From Calditrichia bacterium (GTDB lineage: Bacteria > Calditrichota > Calditrichia > RBG-13-44-9): a stretch of DNA of 13,267 nt. The stretch spans positions 1 through 13,267 of the forward strand of contig JALXCH010000488.1 in NCBI GenBank assembly GCA_026991005.1, read 5' to 3'. The position numbers and the translations under genes were made by a program. Positions 7,936 through 13,267 of the stretch are shown piece by piece. The notes under the pieces are model-generated. The model was given only the letters and a program-made list of their open reading frames with translations, did no database searches and was not told the DNA's origin. Numbering within the stretch: the stretch's first letter is position 1; each line of letters begins with the position of its first letter.

Positions 7936-8790
7936 TCAGAGAAACAACTTCAGATTTTGAGAACGGGATTGATGGCGGAGGCGGGAGAGCGCCCGTTCTT
8001 TGATTTGACGCACCCGCTCGCGCGTTAGATGCAGGCGATCCCCAATCTCTTCCAGGGTAAAGGGGCGATCTTGATCAATTCCAAAATACATTTTAATGAT
8101 TTCTTCTTCGCGGGGCGAAAGCGTTTTGAGCACCCGCCGAATTTCCTCTTTCAGTGATTCGTGAATTAATTCCGAATCGGGCATCTCGGTGTTGGGATTG
8201 GAAAGCACATCCTTCATGTTCCCTTCCTCGGTATGCCGGAAGGGTTGATCCAGCGAGATGTGAAACAAGCCGTTGTTGAGGGCGGTGGCCAGATCTTTAT
8301 CCGAGATTTGCAGAATTTCAGAAATTTCTTCCTTGCTCGGTTCCCGGTTAAAACGCTGCTCCAATTCCTGGATAATCTGGTTGACTTTATTGATCATGCC
8401 TACCCGGTTCAGGGGGAGCCGTACCACCCGGGCTTGCTCGGCCAGTGCCTGCAGGATGGACTGGCGAATCCACCACACGGCGTAGGAAATAAACCGAAAT
8501 CCCCGCGTTTCGTCAAATCGACGGGCTGCTTTAATTAAACCCAGATTCCCCTCGTTGATTAAATCGATGAGTGGGAGTCCCTGCCCCTGGTACTCTTTGG
8601 CCACTTTCACCACAAACCGCAAATTTGCCTGCACCAGCTGGGTAAAGGCCTGATGATCTCCCTGCTTGATGCGGCGAGTAAGCTGCACTTCTTCGTCCGT
8701 AGAAAGTACCGGGATGCGACTGATTTCCTCCAGATATCTTTCCAGAGAATAGCGCGAGGGGGATCGATGTGACTGGGGATTTCCTGCCAT
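7936..8790 (-). CDS. RpoD-like primary sigma factor, short FCB type
   Basis: 284 residues. Region 1.2 is near 14-50 (SLERYLEEISRIPVLS). Region 2 follows with ANLRFVVKVAKEYQGQGLPL (55-74), DLINEGNLGLIKAARRFD and the 2.4 helix FISYAVWWIRQSILQAL (100-116). Region 3 spans about 126-200. Region 4 ends with the helix-turn-helix TLEEIGDRLHLTRERVRQIK (245-264). There is no region 1.1, and the total length matches the primary sigma factor of Bacteroidota and relatives rather than the long proteobacterial form. It would direct core RNA polymerase to housekeeping promoters. ATG 8790 has no good Shine-Dalgarno, unlike nearly every other gene here, and a candidate -10 only about 20 nt upstream suggests a very short leader. 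It is first in a sigma-mutase transcript. A group 2 (RpoS-like) role cannot be ruled out without knowing the rest of the genome. Confidence 0.93.
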   Translation of the reverse strand: MAGNPQSHRSPSRYSLERYLEEISRIPVLSTDEEVQLTRRIKQGDHQAFTQLVQANLRFVVKVAKEYQGQGLPLIDLINEGNLGLIKAARRFDETRGFRFISYAVWWIRQSILQALAEQARVVRLPLNRVGMINKVNQIIQELEQRFNREPSKEEISEILQISDKDLATALNNGLFHISLDQPFRHTEEGNMKDVLSNPNTEMPDSELIHESLKEEIRRVLKTLSPREEEIIKMYFGIDQDRPFTLEEIGDRLHLTRERVRQIKERALSRLRHQSRSQNLKLFL

Positions 8791-8809
8791 GAGTCAATAC
8801 GATGATATC

Positions 8810-8837
8810 TAAATATATGTTATTCCAGAAATTACAA
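8810..8837 (-). promoter_or_regulatory. Possible promoter of the sigma factor gene
   Basis: On the minus strand TTGTAA (8837-8832) is followed 16 nt later by TATTTA (8815-8810), within the octamer TATATTTA that resembles the TAnnTTTG element. The leader would be only about a dozen bases. The surrounding DNA is very AT-rich, so chance matches are likely. Confidence 0.35.
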
Positions 8838-8930
8838 TAAATCCAAATTCAATATAATAATGATACGCACATAATGCAAGTGAAAGAAACGGTAAAAACA
8901 GCAAAAAACTGTCGGCAAACTCACAGATAA

Positions 8931-8954
8931 GGGAAAATTTTTTTGAATTTTCCC
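8931..8954. repeat. Perfect 9-bp inverted repeat in divergent promoter region
   Basis: GGGAAAATT (8931-8939) and AATTTTCCC (8946-8954) are separated by 6 nt. It stands between the divergent sigma factor and deoC genes, about 46 bp upstream of the deoC -35 candidate. Its size and symmetry fit a dimeric repressor or activator site; a role as a transcription terminator is unlikely because no gene ends here. Confidence 0.45.
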
Positions 8955-8999
8955 GATAATTTTTACCTTTCTTCCCTTTTTCAGGAAAGTAATTTGCTC

Positions 9000-9030
9000 T
9001 TGCTTTTTCTTCTGTTAGCTTCTATCATTG
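9000..9030 (+). promoter_or_regulatory. Candidate deoC promoter
   Basis: TTGCTT (9000-9005), 17-nt spacer, TATCAT (9023-9028), continuing as TATCATTG, which matches seven of eight positions of the Bacteroidota TAnnTTTG motif. Transcription would begin near 9035, leaving a leader of about 45 nt before ATG 9081. Confidence 0.6.
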
Positions 9031-9080
9031 ATTCGCTTTTTAAGAGGTAAGCCTGTACAGAGAAAATTCGGGAGAATCTC

Positions 9081-9788
9081 ATGAAAACAGAAGATATGCG
9101 TTACGTGGCACAGCATATTGCGCGATACATCGATCACACTTTGCTGAAGCCGGAGGCTACACCGGAAGCCATTCACCAACTTTGCCAGGAAGCGGAGCGG
9201 TACCAATTTGCTTCCGTGTGTGTGAATCCCCCTTATGTGAAGCTGGCTGCGGAATTGCTAAGGGAAACGCCGGTGCAGGTGTGCAGTGTGGTGGGTTTTC
9301 CGTTTGGAACTCACAAACCGGAAGTGAAGGCACTGGAGACGCGTCTTGCTCTGGCCGATGGTGCCCGGGAGATTGATATGGTAATCCAGATTGGTGCGCT
9401 GAAAGCCGGGGATGAACAAACGGTATTGCAGGATGTTCGGGCGGTGGTTAAGGAGTGCGAGAGCGCCGGTGCGGTGTGCAAGGTGATTATCGAGACGGCG
9501 GTGCTGGAGGAACAGGAGAAAATTCGTGCCTGCCAGATTGCCAAGGAGGCGGGAGCGCATTTTGTAAAAACCTCCACGGGATTTGCTTCCGGTGGGGCAA
9601 CGGTGGAGGATGTGGCATTGATGCGCCGCACGGTGGGAGATGATATGGGCGTAAAAGCTTCCGGTGGGGTGCGCTCTTTTCAGGATGCCCTCAAGATGAT
9701 TGAAGCGGGAGCAACGCGCATCGGTACCAGTTCTGGAGTGCGCATTTACCAGGAAGCGCAGGAATTTTTGAAATCGCTGGGAAGTTAG
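9081..9788 (+). CDS. deoC: Deoxyribose-phosphate aldolase
   Basis: 235 residues, a class I aldolase (TIM barrel) that splits 2-deoxyribose-5-phosphate into acetaldehyde and glyceraldehyde-3-phosphate, the last step of deoxyribonucleoside breakdown. The start of the barrel is [11 protein letters not shown] (17-27). The catalytic set is complete: D99 in REIDMVI, Schiff-base K163 in FVKTSTGF, and K192 in GVKASGGVR. The phosphate-binding end is ATRIGTSSG (211-219). ATG 9081 follows GGGAG (9070-9074) by 6 nt. It is divergent from the sigma factor-mutase-phosphorylase block, whose last gene makes the upstream intermediate. Its stop codon overlaps the start of the next gene by one base. Confidence 0.97.
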   Translation: MKTEDMRYVAQHIARYIDHTLLKPEATPEAIHQLCQEAERYQFASVCVNPPYVKLAAELLRETPVQVCSVVGFPFGTHKPEVKALETRLALADGAREIDMVIQIGALKAGDEQTVLQDVRAVVKECESAGAVCKVIIETAVLEEQEKIRACQIAKEAGAHFVKTSTGFASGGATVEDVALMRRTVGDDMGVKASGGVRSFQDALKMIEAGATRIGTSSGVRIYQEAQEFLKSLGS

Positions 9789-10606
9789 TGGAACAAACGC
9801 CTGACAAATCCAACAAAACCAAAGGGAGCAGAACGAGCGGAAATATGAAGGGAAATAGTGATTGGAAGCAATTCATTCCCCGGGAACACGGCGCCTGGGG
9901 CATTTTACTGGGAAGTTTTTTAACTGCCATTGCCTACGAAAAACATTTCGTTTTCTTTCAACTGGTTTATTTCCTCTCCATTGTGGCGTTTTATTTTATT
10001 CACGAACCCGTAGTTGCCTGGTTGCGGGGGAAATCCTCTCGCGAGGGAACTATTTTCTTCTCCCTCGCCGCTGGAACCGGTCTGCTCCTTTTTCTTCTGG
10101 CTATCTATTTAAGCGGATATCCGGAAATCATTCGCTGGTCGCTTTTGCTTCCGGCGTTCTTTTTTCTGGAATTGCTTTTCATTCGTTTTCGCAAGCAGAT
10201 GAGTTTTGCTGCGCAACTGAGCGGCACTCTGGGTCTGGCCACCGTGGCTCCCCTTACCGACCTCCTCTGGCGGCAGCAATTTACCAACCATTTCTGGATG
10301 CTCTGGGGAATTACCGGACTTTTTTTCACCGCAGGAATTTTGTTCGTTCGCTACCAGATCGCCCTGTCGCGTCCTTCTAACGGGATTCACGGTTTTCGCC
10401 TCACCTTATTTGTGTACATCCTGATTGTATTCAGTGGTGCGATTTTTTGCCGATACAAGGTGTTGTTTTTGAGCAATTTCCCGCTGGCGCTTCAGGTGCT
10501 CTATTTCCTGCTAACCCGCCGGCAAATCAGCAATTTGCGCCTGGTGGGCTGGCTGCAAATGATGCACAGCCTGCTGTTTGTTCTGTTGATGGGCTTTTTA
10601 GGGTAA
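9788..10606 (+). CDS. YwiC-like family integral membrane protein, function unknown
   Basis: 272 residues with about eight hydrophobic segments. The N-terminal PREHGAW (31-37), the mid-protein LFVRYQIAL (185-193), and the late NLRLVGWLQMMHSLLF (249-264) recall the YwiC-like family (PF14256), whose biochemical role is not established. The first 28 residues are hydrophilic and low in complexity. GTG 9788 overlaps the deoC stop (TAGTG) and is preceded by GGGA at suitable spacing; ATG 9845 (residue 20) is an alternative start that would leave the conserved part intact. The one-base overlap implies translational coupling with deoC, but no functional link to deoxyribose catabolism is known to me. 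No clear terminator follows. Confidence 0.8.
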   Translation: MEQTPDKSNKTKGSRTSGNMKGNSDWKQFIPREHGAWGILLGSFLTAIAYEKHFVFFQLVYFLSIVAFYFIHEPVVAWLRGKSSREGTIFFSLAAGTGLLLFLLAIYLSGYPEIIRWSLLLPAFFFLELLFIRFRKQMSFAAQLSGTLGLATVAPLTDLLWRQQFTNHFWMLWGITGLFFTAGILFVRYQIALSRPSNGIHGFRLTLFVYILIVFSGAIFCRYKVLFLSNFPLALQVLYFLLTRRQISNLRLVGWLQMMHSLLFVLLMGFLG

Positions 10607-10750
10607 CATATCGGGAGAATAGAGAACCCCTCGGAATTAGTCGAACGGTGTGTAGTTGTTCTGTGCTGCTATTTTGTGTTTTTTATTCCATTTCTTTCTC
10701 ACCGTTTTTCCCTTTCGCCCATTACCTTTCTCTTGTAGAATGAGCTCTTC

Positions 10751-10792
10751 GGCTTTTTGAACGAGGCCTGGGGGCTTGTTGAACATGGCCTG
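10751..10792 (+). repeat. Two-copy tandem direct repeat, period 22
   Basis: Copies 10751-10770 and 10773-10792 match at 17 of 20 positions. Both begin GGCTT, share TTGAAC in the middle and end in GGCCTG. The two copies are separated by only two bases. Confidence 0.75.
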
Positions 10793-11016
10793 TTACTCCG
10801 TTCGTTTGGGTTTTTAGATCTCCTGTAAGGTGCCGAATTCAATAATCAAAAGGTGTATCTGGGGGGAAATCCCCAATTGCTACAAAGATCATAGCCCCGA
10901 AAAGCGCTGTTTTTTTTCTTAGCATCGACGGTTCTCTCGTGCGGTAAAATTTCCTCTTAATATTCCTTTTGGGTTTCGTTGTTCATAATTGAATCCTTTA
11001 CCTTTGGGTAACATAA

Positions 11017-11069
11017 ATTGTGAGCCAACGAAGCGATTGAGAAATTGCTTCTGTTGCATTGATTGTGAG
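11017..11069 (+). repeat. Strong hairpin flanked by ATTGTGAG direct repeats
   Basis: 11026-11056 folds as a stem of 13 pairs (CAACGAAGCGATT with AATTGCTTC and GTTG), with one bulged T at 11052, one G-T pair and a GAGA tetraloop of the GNRA class. The octamer ATTGTGAG occurs at 11017-11024 and again at 11062-11069, just outside the stem. No U-run follows, so this is not an ordinary terminator. It lies 33 bp upstream of the tig -35 element. Confidence 0.7.
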
Positions 11070-11101
11070 TCGATGCGCCCCGCAGCCTATTTTCTCTCGG
11101 C

Positions 11102-11132
11102 TTGCAATGATGGGGTGTAAATATTATATTTG
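11102..11132 (+). promoter_or_regulatory. tig-clpP promoter
   Basis: TTGCAA (11102-11107), exactly 17 nt, then TATATT (11125-11130). The -10 reads on as TATATTTG, a perfect fit to the Bacteroidota TAnnTTTG element, with TTG 20 nt upstream. Transcription from about 11138 would give a leader of about 43 nt, rich in A near its end. Confidence 0.75.
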
Positions 11133-11180
11133 CTGGTTCAATAAAGTTGAAACAAATTGTAAAAAAAATAAGGAAGATTC

Positions 11181-12554
11181 ATGCAAACAGCGGTTGAAAC
11201 AGTTAATTCGTATCTTAAAAAAATCACCGTAGAACTGGATCCAGAAGAATTGCAACCTCTGGAAAAGAAGATAGTCAAAAAATATCGTCGAGAAGCTTCA
11301 ATCCCCGGGTTTCGACCGGGTAGAGCTCCGGAGAGCATTATTAAAAAACGTTACGGTGATCTGATTCTTCAGGATATTGCGGATGAAGCGATATCCCAAT
11401 TCTATTTCCGGGCGATTCAGGAAACAAAGCTGGAACCTGTATCCACCGGAAAAATTGTTGATTTGAAGTTTAATGATGTTCAGGAGGGGATGCGTTTTGT
11501 AATTGAACTGGAGGTGCAGCCGGAATTTGAACTTAAAAAATACAAAGGACTTCGAGCAGAAAAAGAGGTTCTTGAAGTGACCGAAGAAATGGTCGAGGAT
11601 ACCCTCCAGAAAATTCGCGAGCAGTATGCCACGGTAAAAGAGGTGGAAGAAGCAGCCGAAGGTCATTTCCTTTATTTTGATGTTCAGGAATTGGACAGGA
11701 GCCAGATGCCCATTATCGGGCACAAATACGAAAATATGCAGGTTCAACTGGGGTCCGGGAAGTTCGATCCGGAACTGGAAGAGCAGCTAATCGGCATTAA
11801 AACCGGTGAAAAGCGGATTGTGCGCAAGGAAGAACTCCCGGTACCCGGAGTAGAAGATGCGGAACCGAAGGTTTTTCTGTTCGAAATTCACGCCAAAAAA
11901 ATCGAAGAAAAAGAATATCCGGAATTGGATGACGAATTCGTCAAAAATTTGGGGAATGATTCTATTGAGACCCTGGCACAGCTTAAAGAGCATGTCCGCA
12001 AAGATATTGAAATCAATTTGCGGAAGCGGATTGAAGACACATTTACCAATCGGCTTATTGATGAAGTGCTGAAAGAAAATCCGTTTGAAGTACCGCCCAG
12101 CATGGTGGATAATTATCTGGATAATTTAATTAAGGATTACAAGAAGCAGGTTCCCAATCAGGAAGTGGATGAGGAAAAAATCCGAGAACAATATCGGGCC
12201 ACAGCCATCCACGAACTGCGCTGGTATCTTTTAATGAAGAAAATTATTGAAGTGGAAAATATTGAGGTCACAAACGAAGAAATTGAGCAGTACATTGACT
12301 CACTGGAAACGGATGAAAAATCCCGCGAAATGTTTAAAAAAGATAAACGATTGAAGGAACGGATAAAAGATAACCTTCTGGAACAAAAAGTACTGAATTT
12401 GCTAAAAGAGAATGCGGAAGTTATCGAAATTTTTCCCCAGCAAGCTTCCCGGGGAACCGTTTTGGTGGAAGAAATACCGCAGGAAAAATCTCCCGAAACC
12501 AAAGCCAAAACCAAAGCTGAAAGCGAAGCCAATAAAATAGAGGATGCATCATGA
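11181..12554 (+). CDS. tig: Trigger factor, ribosome-associated chaperone
   Basis: 457 residues. Trigger factor binds ribosomal protein uL23 at the exit tunnel and shields nascent chains. The ribosome-binding signature GFRPGRAP is at 43-50. The middle domain (about 160-245) aligns with the FKBP-type prolyl isomerase but is degenerate: where E. coli has IPGFE this protein has DPELE (196-200), so isomerase activity is doubtful. The C-terminal arm domain (about 246-430) is helical and highly charged ([22 protein letters not shown]). The last 30 residues are a Lys/Glu/Ala-rich tail of low complexity. ATG 11181 follows AAGGAAG (11170-11176). It overlaps clpP by four bases (ATGA), so the two are co-translated; tig-clpP is a widespread gene order. 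Confidence 0.96.
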   Translation: MQTAVETVNSYLKKITVELDPEELQPLEKKIVKKYRREASIPGFRPGRAPESIIKKRYGDLILQDIADEAISQFYFRAIQETKLEPVSTGKIVDLKFNDVQEGMRFVIELEVQPEFELKKYKGLRAEKEVLEVTEEMVEDTLQKIREQYATVKEVEEAAEGHFLYFDVQELDRSQMPIIGHKYENMQVQLGSGKFDPELEEQLIGIKTGEKRIVRKEELPVPGVEDAEPKVFLFEIHAKKIEEKEYPELDDEFVKNLGNDSIETLAQLKEHVRKDIEINLRKRIEDTFTNRLIDEVLKENPFEVPPSMVDNYLDNLIKDYKKQVPNQEVDEEKIREQYRATAIHELRWYLLMKKIIEVENIEVTNEEIEQYIDSLETDEKSREMFKKDKRLKERIKDNLLEQKVLNLLKENAEVIEIFPQQASRGTVLVEEIPQEKSPETKAKTKAESEANKIEDAS

Positions 12555-13162
12555 CCTTAGTACCCATCGTAGTGGAACAGACTGGTCGCGGAGAGCGGGC
12601 GTACGATATTTACTCCCGCCTGCTTAAGGAGCGTATCATCTTCCTGGGCACACCCATCGACGACAATGTAGCCAGCCTGGTTATTGCCCAGTTGCTTTTC
12701 CTGGAAGCAGAGGATCCGGAAAAAGATATTTATATTTACATAAACAGTCCTGGAGGTATTGTAACGGCAGGTTTAGCCATTTACGATACCATGCAATATA
12801 TTAAGCCGGATGTGGTAACCACCTGCATCGGGCAGGCTGCTAGTATGGCGGCTATTTTACTGGCTGCGGGAACGAAAGGGAAGCGCTTTGCCCTGCCCAA
12901 CTCCCGCATCATGATTCACCAGCCCATGGGTGGTGTACAGGGGCAGGCCACCGATATCGACATTCATGCCCGGGAAATTCTTAAAATCCGGGAGCGCTTG
13001 AATCAGATTCTTGCCGAACGGACCGGTCAGCCCATCGAGAAGATTGCCAAGGATACCGACCGGAACTTTTTTATGAGCGCCGAGGAAGCCCGCGATTACG
13101 GATTAATTGATGAAATTCTGGTGCGTCGGGAGAAAGAGGGCAATAAAGAAGAATCGAAATAA
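12551..13162 (+). CDS. clpP: ATP-dependent Clp protease proteolytic subunit
   Basis: 203 residues, full length. ClpP forms a double heptameric chamber that degrades proteins fed by Clp ATPases. The N-terminal loop [23 protein letters not shown] is typical with almost no propeptide. The oxyanion and substrate strand INSPGG is at 64-69. The nucleophile is S98 in GQAASMAA and the base is H123 in MIHQPMGG. The third triad position, expected as Asp in the block DTDRD, reads DTDRN: N172, codon AAC at 13064-13066. Family knowledge says an Asn here occurs in some ClpP paralogues of lowered or conformation-dependent activity; activity in this one cannot be judged from sequence. The start overlaps the tig stop codon. 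clpX often follows, but the visible downstream start does not look like ClpX. Confidence 0.96.
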   Translation: MTLVPIVVEQTGRGERAYDIYSRLLKERIIFLGTPIDDNVASLVIAQLLFLEAEDPEKDIYIYINSPGGIVTAGLAIYDTMQYIKPDVVTTCIGQAASMAAILLAAGTKGKRFALPNSRIMIHQPMGGVQGQATDIDIHAREILKIRERLNQILAERTGQPIEKIAKDTDRNFFMSAEEARDYGLIDEILVRREKEGNKEESK

Positions 13163-13230
13163 ACCGCGCCGAAATTCATTAATTCGGTTCCGGAATTGTG
13201 GTTCATCTCACGACATAGCGGGAGGTTTTT

Positions 13231-13267
13231 CTGGAAAATAATTTCTCTGAAAAGTCAGCACTCCCGG
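13231..13267 (+). CDS. Possible start of another gene (cut by window edge)
   Basis: GGGAGG (13220-13225) stands 5 nt before CTG 13231, from which twelve codons stay open to the edge (LENNFSEKSALP). No ATG, GTG or TTG lies at a suitable distance. CTG starts are rare, so this is tentative. The residues do not resemble the ClpX zinc-binding N-terminus; too little is visible to name a family. Confidence 0.3.
   Translation, partial: MENNFSEKSALP

Larger units (their letters stand above)
10607..11180. other. 574-bp intergenic region without a convincing gene
   Basis: No frame of useful length starts here on either strand with a ribosome site, and I find no tRNA, SRP, RNase P or tmRNA signatures. 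The left part (about 10660-10740) is strongly pyrimidine-rich. It also contains a two-copy direct repeat, a G6 tract with C4 partners followed by a T8 run (10910-10917) lacking a matching stem, a strong hairpin between 8-bp direct repeats, and the tig promoter at its right end. An unrecognised small RNA is possible. Confidence 0.6.

Noticed and set aside
10447..10743. 98-codon frame overlapping the end of the YwiC-like gene
   Set aside because: Its first half is out of frame within a membrane protein gene and the rest is pyrimidine-rich spacer; no ribosome site.
10861..10917. Intrinsic terminator at the T8 run
   Set aside because: The bases just before the T-run (GAAAAGCGCTG) form no stable stem with nearby upstream sequence; the GGGG/CCCC hairpin is too far from the run.
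1..13267. CRISPR array, insertion sequence, prophage or defence system
   Set aside because: No regularly spaced repeats, transposase, integrase or defence-type genes are visible; all large frames are housekeeping families.

Overview
This 13.3 kb window (GC roughly balanced) is a gene-dense bacterial chromosome segment made almost entirely of housekeeping genes. Several features suggest a member of the FCB superphylum, near Bacteroidota but outside the classical Bacteroidia; Calditrichota or a related candidate phylum would fit. The primary-type sigma factor is short and lacks region 1.1. The SecA and phosphohexomutase sequences have an FCB flavour (GEGNGG sugar loop). The best promoter candidates carry a TAnnTTTG-like -10/-7 element. 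Strong Shine-Dalgarno sequences on most genes argue against typical Bacteroidia. No mobile element, CRISPR array, rRNA or tRNA was found.

Layout: (1) 1-4794, plus strand: the C-terminal two thirds of secA, then two TPM-domain genes (one secreted and membrane-anchored with a Gly-rich tail, one soluble), then a neurotransmitter:sodium symporter (NSS) family transporter. (2) 4795-5047: a convergent intergenic region with short hairpins. (3) 5048-8790, minus strand, transcribed from right to left: an RpoD-like sigma factor, an alpha-D-phosphohexomutase, a strong intrinsic terminator, then a thymidine/pyrimidine-nucleoside phosphorylase. (4) 8791-9080: a divergent promoter region. (5) 9081-10606, plus strand: deoC and a YwiC-like membrane protein, overlapping by one base. 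(6) 10607-11180: 574 bp without a convincing gene, holding a two-copy direct repeat, a strong GNRA-capped hairpin flanked by 8-bp direct repeats, and a good promoter. (7) 11181-13162: tig and clpP, overlapping by four bases, then possibly the start of another gene at the window edge.

How the genes fit together: SecA, trigger factor and ClpP handle protein export, folding and turnover. The phosphorylase and DeoC are the first and last steps of deoxyribonucleoside salvage (thymidine to deoxyribose-1-P, then deoxyribose-5-P to acetaldehyde and glyceraldehyde-3-P). The phosphohexomutase between them could supply the missing phosphopentomutase step or be an ordinary GlmM-type enzyme. I do not see an obviously new multi-gene system. 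The points most worth a second look are a ClpP with Asn at the catalytic Asp position, a four-Cys insertion in the SecA motor, the pentomutase question, and the structured spacer upstream of tig.
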